Position numbers and translations under genes: made by a program. This document shows, piece by piece, positions 18,452-27,486 of a stretch of 64,000 nucleotides of DNA (its first letter is position 1; every line of letters starts with the position of its first letter). The notes under the pieces were generated by a model. It ran no database searches. It saw only the letters and a program-made list of their open reading frames with translations, and had not been told where the DNA came from. Source of the DNA: Nocardiopsis sp. YSL2 (GTDB lineage: Bacteria; Actinomycetota; Actinomycetes; Streptosporangiales; Streptosporangiaceae); NCBI RefSeq assembly GCF_030555055.1, contig NZ_JAMOAO010000001.1:4464001-4528000 (forward strand), written 5' to 3'.

Positions 18452-18802
18452 ATGGCCCAGGACGACTGCCTTTTCTGCAAGATCGTGAAGGGGGAGGTCC
18501 CGGCCGAGATCGTCCGTGAGGGGAAACGCACCCTGGCGTTCCGCGACATCAACCCCCAGGCACCGACGCACGTCCTCGTCATCCCGCGTGAGCACGTCCG
18601 GGACGCGGCCTCCGCGGCCGCCGCCGACACGGGCCTGGTCGACGAGATCGTGCGCGAGGCCCGCGCGGTGGCCGAGTCGGAGGGCGTGGCCGAGACCGGG
18701 TACCGGCTGGTGTTCAACACGGGCAGCGGAGCCGGACAGACGGTGTTCCACCTGCACGCACACCTGCTCGGCGGCCGCGGGCTCAACTGGCCTCCCGGGT
18801 AG
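18452..18802 (+). CDS. HIT-family nucleotide-binding protein
   Basis: A 116-residue histidine-triad protein (HINT type), a purine-nucleotide phosphoramidase or dinucleotide hydrolase. DDCLFCKIVKGEVPAEIV and the C-terminal triad FHLHAHLLGGR define the family. The ATG is 8 nt after GGAGG. In actinobacteria this gene lies directly before phoH, as here, and it may share the phoH upstream region. Physiological substrate unknown. Confidence 0.94.
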   Translation: MAQDDCLFCKIVKGEVPAEIVREGKRTLAFRDINPQAPTHVLVIPREHVRDAASAAAADTGLVDEIVREARAVAESEGVAETGYRLVFNTGSGAGQTVFHLHAHLLGGRGLNWPPG

Positions 18803-19159
18803 GCCGCGCCCGGCCCGGGGCGGTCCCGCGCCCGGTCCTCGGCCACGCCGCACTCCTCGGGGCCCCTCACGGTGCGGTTCGAGCGGGGGCGTCCACGCGT
18901 CCGCGCACGGGTGTGGCCCGGCGGTGCTCCAGGGGCCTCCGGCGTCCGTCCACAGCGGAGGAAATTCGATCGAGGGCGCCGTGGCCACCTTGGTAGACTC
19001 GGTTCGTGGGCCCGAAGCGAACCGGTGGTACCAACGGGACACCGGTGGTCGAGGGCCGCGGGGCGCCTGGGCGGCGCTCCGAACGTTCACCACGCACGTC
19101 GGCCGCCCAGGCCGCGAGCCGGAACCGAAGGGTAGGGACAGCGGCCGCAAGGCCACACC
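18803..19159 (+). other. Intergenic region before phoH
   Basis: About 357 bp without a gene. A -10-like TAGACT at 18994-18999 is the only promoter-like element I can point to; no convincing -35, hairpin terminator or small open frame with a ribosome site was seen. It presumably carries the phoH promoter. Confidence 0.4.
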
Positions 19160-21331
19160 ATGGCCGAGACAACGCATACGCAGTCGCGACAGGACACCCA
19201 GGTCAAGGTCGTGGTGCCGGACGAGCACACGATGATCAGCCTGCTGGGCTCCAGGGACGAGCTCCTGAGGGCACTGGAGCGGGCCTTCGCCAGCGATATC
19301 CACGTTCGCGGCAACGAGTTCACCATCACCGGCGCTCCGGATGAGACCGCGGTGGTCGTCCGGCTGGTCGAAGAGCTCATCGAGCTCGCCAAGAGCGGCA
19401 CCCACGTCACCCCGGACACCATCGAGCGCATGGTCCACATGCTGACCACCCCTGGCCAGGACCGTCCGGCCGACGTGCTGACGACCAACATCCTGTCCAA
19501 CAGGGGCAGGACCATCCGCCCCAAGACGGTGAACCAGAAGCGCTACGTCGACATCATCGACCGGCACACGGTGGTCTTCGGGATCGGTCCCGCCGGTACG
19601 GGCAAGACGTACCTGGCCATGGCCAAGGCGGTCAAGGCGCTGCAGGACAAAGAGGTCAACCGGATCATCCTCACCCGTCCCGCCGTCGAGGCCGGCGAGC
19701 GGCTGGGATTCCTGCCGGGCACCCTCTACGACAAGATCGACCCCTACCTGCGGCCGCTCTACGACGCCCTGCACGACATGCTCGACCCCGACTCCATCCC
19801 CAAGCTGATGGCGGCCGGGACCATCGAGGTCGCACCCCTGGCGTACATGCGCGGACGCGCGCAGCCGGTGCGCACCAACGTTCTGACCCCGGGCGGTTTC
19901 CGCCCGATCGGCGAGTTGGAGGTCGGTGACCTCGTCGTCGGCTCGAACGGTGAACCGACCCCGGTGCTGGGCGTCTACCCGCAGGGGCCGAAGGCCACCT
20001 ACCGGGTGACGTCGCAGGACGGCGCGTCGACGCTGTGCTCGGAGGACCACCTCTGGTCCGTCCGGACACGGGCCGACACGAGGCGGAACAAGCCCTACCG
20101 CGTGCTCACCGCGAAGGAGATCGTGGAGAGCGGCCTCGGTACGGCGCACGACCGCAAGTACGAGCTCCCGTTGCTGAGCGCGCCGGTCGAGTTTCCGGAG
20201 CAGGACGTCCCCATGGACCCGTACGCACTCGGGCTGCTGCTGGGGGACGGGTGCCTGACGGGCCGCGCCACTGCGGGTCTCACCACGGAGGACCAGGAAC
20301 TCGCGGAGAGCCTCGAACGCCTCCTGCCCGGCGTCCGGGTGAACCGGAAGTCCGGTCCCGACTACGCCCTGAACCGCGAGAGGCAGCCGGGCGACGTGAC
20401 CACCATCGCCGACCCGGTGACGGCGGTCATGCGCGAACTGGGGCTCTTCGGCACGAACTCGGGCACGAAGTTCGTGCCGGAGGCCTACCTGTACAACACG
20501 GCCGACGTCCGGCTCGCCGTACTGCAGGGACTCCTGGACGCCGACGGTGGACCGGTCACGCAGGAGGGCCGGGCCTGCCGTGTCCAGTACGGTTCCGCCT
20601 CGCCACGGCTGGCCTCCGCGGTGCGGTTCCTGGTGCAGTCCCTCGGAGGCGTCGCGTACGACCGTACGCGGCCCGCGGAGGGCCGGGCCCGGGGAAGGGA
20701 GGTCCTGCATGGACAGGACGCCTCCCTCCTCGACCTACGGCTCCCAGAGGGCGTGGAGCCCTTCCGCCTCGGGCGCAAGAGGGACGCGTACAGGACGACC
20801 GGCGGCGGTCGGCCCACGCGGTTCATCGAGAGCATCGAACCGGCGGGGACCGAGGAGTGCGTCTGCATCCAGGTGGCGGCGCAGGACTCGCTCTACGTCA
20901 CCGAGGACTTCCTGCTGACCCACAACACCCTGAACGACTCCTTCATCATCCTGGACGAGGCCCAGAACACCTCGCCGGAGCAGATGAAGATGTTCCTGAC
21001 CCGGCTCGGCTTCGGCTCCAAGATCGTGGTGACCGGTGACGTCACCCAGGTCGACCTGCCCGGTGGACAGTCCAGCGGACTGCGGACCATCGAGAAGATC
21101 CTGCGTGACATCGACGACATCGCGTTCTGCCGACTGAGCAGCGAGGACGTGGTCCGGCACAAGCTGGTGGGCAAGATCGTGGACGCCTACGGCCGCTACG
21201 ACGAGGCCCAGGGCGACCGGCACGGCTCGAACGAGCCGCGCGGGCGCGGGCCCAACCCGCGGCGCGGTGCCACCGACACCCCGAAGGAGGCCCGGTCCCG
21301 GTCCGGGCACCCCGAAGACGCGGCAGACTGA
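19160..21331 (+). CDS. phoH: PhoH-like ATPase interrupted by an intein
   Basis: A 723-codon frame encoding a PhoH/YbeZ ATPase of ~367 residues after splicing. N-extein residues 1-233 carry the KH-like start and the Walker [11 protein letters not shown] (141-150); C-extein residues 590-723 start [14 protein letters not shown] with Walker B Asp599-Glu600. Residues 234-589 are an intein placed between APLAYMRGR and TLND, a stretch that is continuous and invariant in uninterrupted PhoH proteins. So active ATPase requires protein splicing. PhoH/YbeZ is an RNA-associated ATPase that works with the YbeY nuclease encoded next. The C-terminal tail (after [10 protein letters not shown]) is polar and charged. 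The ribosome site before ATG 19160 is weak. Confidence 0.95.
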   Translation: MAETTHTQSRQDTQVKVVVPDEHTMISLLGSRDELLRALERAFASDIHVRGNEFTITGAPDETAVVVRLVEELIELAKSGTHVTPDTIERMVHMLTTPGQDRPADVLTTNILSNRGRTIRPKTVNQKRYVDIIDRHTVVFGIGPAGTGKTYLAMAKAVKALQDKEVNRIILTRPAVEAGERLGFLPGTLYDKIDPYLRPLYDALHDMLDPDSIPKLMAAGTIEVAPLAYMRGRAQPVRTNVLTPGGFRPIGELEVGDLVVGSNGEPTPVLGVYPQGPKATYRVTSQDGASTLCSEDHLWSVRTRADTRRNKPYRVLTAKEIVESGLGTAHDRKYELPLLSAPVEFPEQDVPMDPYALGLLLGDGCLTGRATAGLTTEDQELAESLERLLPGVRVNRKSGPDYALNRERQPGDVTTIADPVTAVMRELGLFGTNSGTKFVPEAYLYNTADVRLAVLQGLLDADGGPVTQEGRACRVQYGSASPRLASAVRFLVQSLGGVAYDRTRPAEGRARGREVLHGQDASLLDLRLPEGVEPFRLGRKRDAYRTTGGGRPTRFIESIEPAGTEECVCIQVAAQDSLYVTEDFLLTHNTLNDSFIILDEAQNTSPEQMKMFLTRLGFGSKIVVTGDVTQVDLPGGQSSGLRTIEKILRDIDDIAFCRLSSEDVVRHKLVGKIVDAYGRYDEAQGDRHGSNEPRGRGPNPRRGATDTPKEARSRSGHPEDAAD
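19859..20926 (+). mobile_element. Class 3-type intein with LAGLIDADG homing endonuclease
   Basis: 356 residues (PhoH 234-589). Block A begins with Ala, not Cys/Ser: [20 protein letters not shown]. Block B reads [10 protein letters not shown] with His297 and Trp299 at B:10 and B:12; block F has CVCIQV with Cys569 at F:4; block G ends LLTHN with Thr587, His588 and Asn589, followed by the +1 Thr590. Trp-Cys-Thr at these places plus a non-nucleophilic residue 1 is the definition of class 3 inteins, in which F:4 Cys starts splicing. Two dodecapeptides, ALGLLLGDG (356-364) and [10 protein letters not shown] (454-463), mark a full homing endonuclease, so the element may still be able to move. No stop or frameshift interrupts it. 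Confidence 0.93.
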
Positions 21332-21444
21332 ACCAGTACAGCGTTCGAGCTGGTGGGCCCGCCGGGTGCGGGCCCACCGGTGTGGGGTGCCCGGTCGACC
21401 GGGTCATCCGCCCATGACGATTCCAAGTGAGGCATCCGAATCAG

Positions 21445-21933
21445 ATGAGTATCGACGTCGCCAACGAGTCCGGCGTCACCACCGTGGACGAGGCACGACT
21501 CTCCCGGCTGGCCCGGCACGTGCTCGACGCCATGCGTGTCCACCCCCTGGCGGAGCTGTCCGTCGTCCTGGTGGACGAGGGGCCGATGACCGACCTGCAC
21601 GTGCGGTGGATGGACGAGCCCGGTCCCACCGACGTGCTGTCCTTCCCCATGGACGAGCTGCGCCCCGGCGGCCCCGGCCGCACGAGTGAGCCGGGCGTCC
21701 TCGGTGACGTGATCATCTGCCCGCAGGTGGCCGAGCGCCAGGCGGAGAAGGCCGGGCACAGCTCGACCGACGAGATCGACCTGCTGTGCACGCACGGCAT
21801 CCTGCACCTGCTGGGCTACGACCACGCTGAGCCGGACGAGCACAAGGAGATGTTCGGCCTGCAGGGCGAGATCCTGGCGGCGTGGCGCGAGCGCGAGGCC
21901 GTCGACCGCGACGAGGACGAGAGCGGGTCATGA
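21445..21933 (+). CDS. ybeY: Endoribonuclease YbeY
   Basis: A 162-residue metal-dependent endoribonuclease needed for 16S rRNA 3'-end maturation and ribosome quality control. The zinc-binding signature [17 protein letters not shown] is complete. I begin at ATG 21445 ([10 protein letters not shown]), matching relatives; GTG 21427 would add six residues. It follows phoH after ~110 bp and overlaps the next gene by ATGA, so phoH-ybeY-corC-era form the standard module. Confidence 0.95.
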   Translation: MSIDVANESGVTTVDEARLSRLARHVLDAMRVHPLAELSVVLVDEGPMTDLHVRWMDEPGPTDVLSFPMDELRPGGPGRTSEPGVLGDVIICPQVAERQAEKAGHSSTDEIDLLCTHGILHLLGYDHAEPDEHKEMFGLQGEILAAWREREAVDRDEDESGS

Positions 21934-23321
21934 TTCCGTCGGTGTGGGCCGGCGCGGCGACCACGGGCGATCCCGTCGCGTGGCTCACCGCGTTCGCGGC
22001 CGCCCTCGTCCTGACCGCCGCGGCGGGCTTCCTGGTCGCGGCGGAGGTCGCGGTGACCAGGGTGATGTCGGTCGGTATGCCGACCGTGGGCACCGGCCGC
22101 GACGCGCCGAGGACCTCGGCCTGGGACCGCGTGGCGGCCGACCCCGCGAGCCACCTGAACGCGCTGCTGTTCCTGCGCGTGGTGTGCGAGGTGTGCGCGG
22201 TCCTGGCCGCGGCCCTGGGCACGGTGTTCCTGCTGGGCTTCGGCTGGCTCCCGCTGCTGCTGGCCGCGGCGGCCATGGTGGTCGCGGAGTCGGTCCTCAT
22301 CGCGATCGCACCGCGCATCCTGGGCCGCCAGTTCGCTGAGCCCGTCGCCCGGGCCGGGGCGGTCGTCGTCTACCCGTTCCAGGTCGTCGTGCAACCGTTC
22401 GTCCGGTTGCTGGTGTGGGCGGGCCGAACGCTCACCCCGCGCGAGAAGGGCGACCGCGAGGGACCCTTCAGCACGGAGGTGGAGCTGCGCCGGCTCGTCG
22501 ACCTCGCCGAGCGGGGGGAGGTCATCGACCCCGAGGAACGCGAGATGATCCACTCGGTGTTCAAGCTCGACGACACGTCCGTGCGCGAGGTGATGGTGCC
22601 GCGCCCCGACATCGTCTTCACCAGCCGCGACGCCGACGCCGACGCCGTGCTGTCGCTGGCGCTGGCCAGCGGCTACTCCCGGATCCCGGTGACGGGCGAG
22701 GACGAGGACGACGTGGTCGGCATCGTCTACCTCAAGGACCTGGTCGAGCGGCTGCGCGACCGCTGGGCGGCCGCCTCTGGCGCGAACGGGGCCCCGGTGC
22801 CGCTGACCGCGGCCGACGTGATGCGCTCGGCGACCTACGTCCCCGACACCAAGCCCATCGACGAACTGCTGCGCGAGATGCAGCAGCAGCGCAACCACGT
22901 CGCCATGGCCATCGACGAGTACGGGGGTACCGCGGGCCTGGTGACCCTGGAGGACATCGTGGAGGAGATCGTCGGTGAGATCACCGACGAGTACGACCAC
23001 GAGATCCCGCCGGTGGCCTGGCTGGACGACGACAGGGTCCGGGTCACGGCCCGTCTGCCGCTGGGCGAGCTCGACGAGATCTTCCCCGAACGCGACCTCG
23101 ACGTGGTCGACGTGGAGACGGTGGGCGGTCTCGTGGCGTTCGTCCTGGGTCGCGTGCCCGTCGGTGGGGCACAGGCCGAATACGCTGGTCTCAGACTCAC
23201 TCTCGAGGGCAAGAGCAGCCGCCGCAACCGGATGACCACGGTGCTGGTGGAGCGCCTGCCCGAGGACTCCGACCACGGCGACCGTGGCAGGAACGACGAC
23301 GTAAGGAGCACGGAGCAGTGA
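21930..23321 (+). CDS. CNNM/CorC-family CBS-domain membrane protein
   Basis: 463 residues: a DUF21/CNNM membrane domain with about four helices (roughly 1-150), a pair of CBS domains ([40 protein letters not shown] ... [20 protein letters not shown]) and a C-terminal CorC_HlyC domain ([20 protein letters not shown]). Relatives are implicated in magnesium/cobalt efflux or resistance and are often mislabelled hemolysin. Start ATG 21930 overlaps the ybeY stop. Adenine nucleotide binding by the CBS pair is likely from the family. Confidence 0.93.
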   Translation: MIPSVWAGAATTGDPVAWLTAFAAALVLTAAAGFLVAAEVAVTRVMSVGMPTVGTGRDAPRTSAWDRVAADPASHLNALLFLRVVCEVCAVLAAALGTVFLLGFGWLPLLLAAAAMVVAESVLIAIAPRILGRQFAEPVARAGAVVVYPFQVVVQPFVRLLVWAGRTLTPREKGDREGPFSTEVELRRLVDLAERGEVIDPEEREMIHSVFKLDDTSVREVMVPRPDIVFTSRDADADAVLSLALASGYSRIPVTGEDEDDVVGIVYLKDLVERLRDRWAAASGANGAPVPLTAADVMRSATYVPDTKPIDELLREMQQQRNHVAMAIDEYGGTAGLVTLEDIVEEIVGEITDEYDHEIPPVAWLDDDRVRVTARLPLGELDEIFPERDLDVVDVETVGGLVAFVLGRVPVGGAQAEYAGLRLTLEGKSSRRNRMTTVLVERLPEDSDHGDRGRNDDVRSTEQ

Positions 23322-23662
23322 CGGACACGACGGGGCTCAACCCCGAGGACGGCAAGCTCATCACCCTCGCGCGCGCCTCGCGCGCCCGCAACGCCGCGCC
23401 GGAGGGCGCGGCCGTACGGGACGAGACCGGGCGCACCTATGTGGCCACGACGGTGTCCCTGCCGTCCCTGTCGCTGACGGCCCTGCAGGCGGCCGTGGCC
23501 GCGGCCGTGTCCAGTGAGGCCTCCGCGCTGGAGGCCGCCGTGGTCGTCACCCAGGCGAAGGAACTGACCGAGGGCGACCGCGCGCTGGCGGACGACCTGA
23601 AGACCCAGGTGGTGGTGATCGCCGCCCCCGACGGGGTGCCCGCGAGCATCACCCGGCGCTGA
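23318..23662 (+). CDS. Small conserved protein, degenerate cytidine-deaminase-like (Rv2365c type)
   Basis: A 114-residue protein always found, in my recollection, between the CBS protein and era in actinobacteria (Rv2365c in M. tuberculosis). The fold resembles a cytidine deaminase: GKLITLARASRARNAAPEGAAVRD, TYVATTVSLPSLSLTALQAAVAAAVSS. The catalytic HAE and PCxxC motifs of true deaminases are absent, and there is no Cys at all, so zinc-dependent deamination is not expected. GTG overlaps the preceding stop (GTGA). Function unknown. Confidence 0.85.
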   Translation: MTDTTGLNPEDGKLITLARASRARNAAPEGAAVRDETGRTYVATTVSLPSLSLTALQAAVAAAVSSEASALEAAVVVTQAKELTEGDRALADDLKTQVVVIAAPDGVPASITRR

Positions 23663-23671
23663 GTAGGAACG

Positions 23672-24640
23672 ATGAACGACCTCGACCTGGAGAAACTGCG
23701 CGTACCGCTGGAGATGCCCTCCTTCCCGGAGGGCTTCCGCAGCGGGTTCGCCTGTTTCGTCGGCCGCCCCAACGTGGGCAAGTCCACTCTGATGAACGCG
23801 CTGGTCGGGCAGAAGGTGGCGATCACCAGCAACCGGCCCCAGACCACCCGGCGTACCGTGCGGGGCATCGTCCACCGTCCGGACGCGCAGCTGATCATCG
23901 TGGACACGCCGGGCCTGCACAAGCCGCGGACCCTGCTGGGGGAGCGGCTGGACTCGCTGGTGCGGTCCACGCTGGTCGAGGTGGACGTCATCGTCTTCTG
24001 CCTGCCCGCGGACGAACCGATCGGCCGGGGTGACACCTACATCGCCAAGGAGTTGGCGGAGCAGACCAACACCCCGGTGGTCGCCCTGGTCACCAAGACC
24101 GACAAGGTCGACAAGGAGGCCGTGGGCCGGCACCTGATGGCCGTGGACGAGCTGGGCGACTGGGCCGACATCGTGCCGGTCTCGGCCCAGAGCGGATTCC
24201 AGCTGGACACGGTCACGGGTGTGCTGTGCTCGCACCTGCCCGAGGGACCGCCGCTGTACCCCGACGGCGACCTCACCGACGAGCCCGACGAGATGCTCGT
24301 GGCGGAGCTGGTCCGCGAGGCCGCCCTGGAGGGTGTGCGCGACGAGCTTCCGCACTCCATCGCGGTGGTCGTGGACGAGATGTACGAGCGGGAGAACACC
24401 CGGCCCGGCAAGGAGCTGGTGGACATCTACGCGTCGCTGTACGTGGAGCGCCCCAGCCAGAAGGCCATCGTGATCGGCTCCAAGGGCTCGCGCCTGCGCG
24501 ACGTGGGGTCGCGGGCGCGCAAACAGATCGAGGCCCTGCTGGGTCGGCGGGTCTTCCTGGACCTGCGGGTGCGTGTGGCCAAGGACTGGCAGCGCGACCC
24601 CAAACAGCTGCGGAAGCTGGGATTCGACCAGCAGACCTGA
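23672..24640 (+). CDS. era: GTPase Era
   Basis: A 322-residue essential GTPase for 30S assembly that binds the 3' end of 16S rRNA. G1 GRPNVGKS (31-38), the switch region NRPQTTRRTVRG, G3 DTPG, G4 TKTD and G5 SAQ are all present, followed by the KH domain (ERPSQKAIVIGSKGSRLRDV, ending DLRVRVAKDWQRDPKQLRKLGF). Last gene of the phoH-ybeY cluster; recO, which usually follows in actinobacteria, is displaced about 24 kb downstream. Confidence 0.96.
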   Translation: MNDLDLEKLRVPLEMPSFPEGFRSGFACFVGRPNVGKSTLMNALVGQKVAITSNRPQTTRRTVRGIVHRPDAQLIIVDTPGLHKPRTLLGERLDSLVRSTLVEVDVIVFCLPADEPIGRGDTYIAKELAEQTNTPVVALVTKTDKVDKEAVGRHLMAVDELGDWADIVPVSAQSGFQLDTVTGVLCSHLPEGPPLYPDGDLTDEPDEMLVAELVREAALEGVRDELPHSIAVVVDEMYERENTRPGKELVDIYASLYVERPSQKAIVIGSKGSRLRDVGSRARKQIEALLGRRVFLDLRVRVAKDWQRDPKQLRKLGFDQQT

Positions 24641-24987
24641 CTCGGGCGCCCTGAAGACGGGGCCTTCGCGCCTTCTGGTGTGTCCGCTCGTTCCTCACGG
24701 ACCCACCTCCAGGCCCTCCAGGACCCGTCGGCGCCCTCGCCGTGCTTTCTTCGGGCCGCCGCTCGTTCCTCGCTTTGGCCCGGATACACCCCCTGGGGGC
24801 GGGGCGGGGCGGGTTGCTCGGGCGCCCTGAAGACGGGGCCTTCGCGCCTTCTGGTGTGTCCGCTCGTTCCTCACGGACCCACCTCCAGGCCCTCCAGGAC
24901 CCGTCGGCGCCCTCGCCGTGCTTTCTTCGGGCCGCCGCTCGTTCCTCGCTTTGGCCCGGATACACCCCCTGGGGGCGGGGCGGGTTG
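24641..24987. repeat. Tandem 176-bp duplication downstream of era
   Basis: The segment starting CTCGGGCGCCCTGAAGACGG directly after the era stop (24641-24816) is repeated from 24817 to 24987. The copies are essentially identical except for one GGGGC unit lost in the second. Neither contains a credible gene. It fills most of the 509-bp gap between convergent era and the IclR gene. The repeat contains an internal echo (CCGCTCGTTCCTC occurs twice per unit). Function not apparent. Confidence 0.85.
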
Positions 24988-25026
24988 AACGGACCACCTC
25001 CAACACCTCGGTGCCCGCGCGAGCCG

Positions 25027-25067
25027 AACGGCCTACTTCTCACCCCCTGGGGTGGAGGTAGGCCGTT
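25027..25067. terminator. Terminator between era repeat and IclR gene
   Basis: AACGGCCTAC...GTAGGCCGTT forms a long stem of about 19 bp with one internal mismatch or bulge and a CTGG loop. It is located before the IclR gene stop on the minus strand. Confidence 0.75.
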
Positions 25068-25149
25068 TCGTCCTGGTTCACCCCAGCGAGGCGCGCCTGG
25101 TGGGTGCCTGGGTCGGCCCCCGGGTGTCGCGATCGTGCGGCGTGGCGGG

Positions 25150-25950
25150 TCAGCCCTGGTTGTTGAGGTCGGCGGCCAGGGCGGTGGCGCAGCGCTGCAC
25201 GATGGGGGCGGCGCGGTCGACGAAGTCCCAGTGCACGCGGGCCTCGGGGCCGGAGACGGACACCGCCATGCCCGAGGGCGCGCCGTCGACGGGCACCGCG
25301 ACACAGCGGACGCCGATCTCCTGCTCACCGTCGTCGATGGCGTAGCCGTCCTTGCGGATGCGGTGGAGCTCGGCGACGAACGCGTCCGGGTCGACGATGG
25401 TGCGGTCGGTGGCGGCGGGCATGCCCGTGCGGTGGACCGTGGCCAGCGCCTCCTCGTCGGTGAGCTGGGACAGCAGTGCCTTGCCGACTCCGGCCGAGTG
25501 CGGCAGGACACGGCGGCCGACCTCGGTGAACATGCGCATGGCGTGCGGGGAGGGGACCTGCGCGACGTAGATGACCTTGTCGCCGTCCAGCATGGCGAGG
25601 TTGGCGGTCTCCCCGAGGTCCTCCACCAGTTGCGCCAGGTGGGGACGGGCCCAGGTGCTCATCATCTGCGAGGCCTTGTCGCCCAGTCCGATCAGCCGTG
25701 GGCCGAGCGCGTAGCGCCGGGAGGGCAGCTGGCGCACGTAGCCGTTGCCGACCAGGGTGCGGATGATGCGGTGGATGGTGGGCAGGGGCAGCCCGGAGGC
25801 GTCGGCCAACTGGCTGAGCGAGGCCTCACCGCCTGCCTCGGCCATGATCTCCAGCAGGGCGAAGGCACGGTCGAGGGACTGCACGCCGCCGGCGCGCTTG
25901 CCGGAGGCTTCCGGGCGCGGGGCGTCGATGGGGGGCAGCGAGTCTGACAA
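25150..25950 (-). CDS. IclR-family regulator (AllR-like)
   Basis: A 266-residue regulator with an N-terminal winged helix (GGEASLSQLADASGLPLPTI, HRIIRTLVGNGYV) and a C-terminal effector domain (SAGVGKALLSQLTDEEALAT, GVRCVAVPV, ARVHWDFVD). It starts with TTG preceded by GGGAG. It is divergent from the HpcH-type/allantoinase pair, the arrangement of AllR-type regulators that sense allantoate or glyoxylate. A family of 15-bp imperfect palindromes lies in its own divergent promoter and before the uraD and hyi genes, making it the probable regulator of the whole purine-to-glyoxylate pathway here (inference). Confidence 0.9.
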   Translation of the reverse strand: MSDSLPPIDAPRPEASGKRAGGVQSLDRAFALLEIMAEAGGEASLSQLADASGLPLPTIHRIIRTLVGNGYVRQLPSRRYALGPRLIGLGDKASQMMSTWARPHLAQLVEDLGETANLAMLDGDKVIYVAQVPSPHAMRMFTEVGRRVLPHSAGVGKALLSQLTDEEALATVHRTGMPAATDRTIVDPDAFVAELHRIRKDGYAIDDGEQEIGVRCVAVPVDGAPSGMAVSVSGPEARVHWDFVDRAAPIVQRCATALAADLNNQG

Positions 25951-25994
25951 AGGTCATGCTCCCGGGTTGTGGGCCGCTGAAGTCATCGGTTCTA

Positions 25995-26009
25995 TTCTGC
26001 AATACGAAA
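25995..26009. promoter_or_regulatory. Putative IclR/AllR operator, site A
   Basis: Reads TTTCGTATTGCAGAA on the minus strand; 13 of 15 bases match the site at 41307 before uraD. It lies 45 bp before the IclR gene start. Confidence 0.6.
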
Positions 26010-26103
26010 AGTACTTCCCGCCATCTCGATGTCAGGGTGGGGGTCGCGGCCGCGTCACAGGTCCGGGCGTGAGGGGTGGCTTTCCCCCAGGGCATCCCTT
26101 GTT

Positions 26104-26139
26104 GTTCCGAATAGCAGAAGTTAGTATCCGCATATAGAA
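26104..26139. promoter_or_regulatory. Putative IclR/AllR operator pair, site B
   Basis: TTCCGAATAGCAGAA (26104-26118) is followed exactly 21 bp later by the weaker ATCCGCATATAGAAA (26125-26139). The 21-bp spacing, two helical turns, recurs before uraD and hyi. Located 64-99 bp upstream of the HpcH-type gene. Confidence 0.6.
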
Positions 26140-26202
26140 ATCCGGAGTCCGGGTGCGGGAGACCGCCGCCGGGCTCCGGCCTACGGAGAGGACACTGAAC
26201 AC

Positions 26203-27486
26203 GTGGCATCGGACAGCCCTCTGGACATCGGCGAGCTCACGGCCGCGCTGGACGCGCGCCTGGCCGACGCCGACGCGCGCCTGGCCCGCGACTACCCGGG
26301 AGCGAACGCGGCCCGCCAGCCGGTCCACACCGTCTACGTCCCGGCCGACCGCGTCCACCCCGGTCTGGCCGCCGACTGGGGCCGGCGCGCGTCGGAGGCG
26401 CTCACGGAGTTCGCGCCCAAGCCCGACGACCTCGACGAGACCAGGAGGATGAGCGGGGCGGACCTGTCCGACCTGCTGTCCCGCGTCCAGGACAAGCTGG
26501 CCCGTGAGCCGATCGAGGACCTGCGCGCCGACCTGGAGGACGGCTACGGCGACCACGGCGACGAAGCCGAGGACGCCCACGTGATCGCCGTCGCCGAGGC
26601 GTTCACCGCCGACCTCGCCCAGGGCCGCGCCACCCCCTACTTCGGCATCCGGATGAAGGGGATGGAGGCGGCCGGTCGGCACCGCGGCGTCCGCAGCCTC
26701 ACGCTCTTCCTCCAGACCCTCCTGGACCGCCACGGCTCGCTCCCCGACAACCTGCTCCTCACACTCCCCAAGATCACCTCGGTCGAGCACGTCGAGGCGA
26801 TGGTGTGGGTGGCCGAGCGCCTGGAGCGGCGCTTCGGCCTGCCCGAGGGGCGGCTGCGCTTCGAGCTGCAGATCGAGACGCCGCAGTCGGTCCTGCTGCC
26901 CGACGGCACCGCGGCCGTGCCGCACATGATCCGCGCCGGGCAGGGACGGGTCAGCGCCCTGCACTACGGCACCTACGACTACAGCGCCGCCTGCGGGATC
27001 ACCGCCGCCCACCAGAGCCTGGCGCACCCGGTCGCCGACCACGCCAAGGCGGTCATGCAGGTGGCCGCCGCCGGGACCGGCGTGTGGCTGTCCGACGGCG
27101 GTAGCAACGTCCTACCGGTGGGCAGCCGCCAGGAGGTCCACGACGCGTGGGACCTGCACGCCGCACTGGTCCGCCGTTCGCTGGAGCGCGGCTTCTACCA
27201 GGGCTGGGACGTGCACCCCCACCAGCTCCCCATGCGCTTCCTGGCCACCTACGCCTTCTACCGCCAGGCCTTCGTGCCCGCCGCCGACCGGCTCAAGGCC
27301 TACTTCGGAGCCGTCGCCGGTGGTGTGATGGACGAGCCCGCCACCGCGCAGGCGCTGGCGTCGGCTCTGGTCAACGGTCTGCGCTGCGGTGCGCTGGACG
27401 AGACCGAGATCGCTGAGCGCACGGGGACGGACACCGCCACACTGGTGGCCCTGGCCACGCGCCGTATCGGACAGGAGAACGCATGA
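26203..27486 (+). CDS. HpcH/HpaI aldolase / CitE-like protein (DUF6986)
   Basis: A 427-residue TIM-barrel protein of the citrate-lyase-beta / malate-synthase-like superfamily. Metal-binding acidic residues are visible in [19 protein letters not shown] and [30 protein letters not shown] and [14 protein letters not shown] are further core strands. It is far shorter than malate synthase A (~530) or G (~720). GTG start with GGAGAGGA upstream. Its stop overlaps the allantoinase start (ATGA), so the two are translated together; a role in consuming or releasing glyoxylate, a product of ureide breakdown, is the natural hypothesis but is not proven. Confidence 0.85.
   Translation: MASDSPLDIGELTAALDARLADADARLARDYPGANAARQPVHTVYVPADRVHPGLAADWGRRASEALTEFAPKPDDLDETRRMSGADLSDLLSRVQDKLAREPIEDLRADLEDGYGDHGDEAEDAHVIAVAEAFTADLAQGRATPYFGIRMKGMEAAGRHRGVRSLTLFLQTLLDRHGSLPDNLLLTLPKITSVEHVEAMVWVAERLERRFGLPEGRLRFELQIETPQSVLLPDGTAAVPHMIRAGQGRVSALHYGTYDYSAACGITAAHQSLAHPVADHAKAVMQVAAAGTGVWLSDGGSNVLPVGSRQEVHDAWDLHAALVRRSLERGFYQGWDVHPHQLPMRFLATYAFYRQAFVPAADRLKAYFGAVAGGVMDEPATAQALASALVNGLRCGALDETEIAERTGTDTATLVALATRRIGQENA

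Noticed and set aside
18221..20710. An 829-codon minus-strand frame across the HIT and phoH genes
   Set aside because: It runs antisense through conserved HIT, PhoH and intein coding sequence and shows no family features.
19859..20926. Insertion read as an unrelated domain or a group I intron
   Set aside because: It is in frame, protein-coding throughout, and has intein blocks A, B, F and G plus two LAGLIDADG motifs; it falls at an invariant protein position.
24427..25006. Small minus-strand frames inside the tandem repeat (for example starting MYPGQSEERAAARRKHGEG)
   Set aside because: They are created by the duplication, lack ribosome sites and resemble no protein family; treated as non-coding repeat.
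26203..27486. Annotation as malate synthase (aceB)
   Set aside because: Length (427) and motifs fit the HpcH/CitE-like DUF6986 group better; the enzyme's reaction cannot be fixed from sequence.
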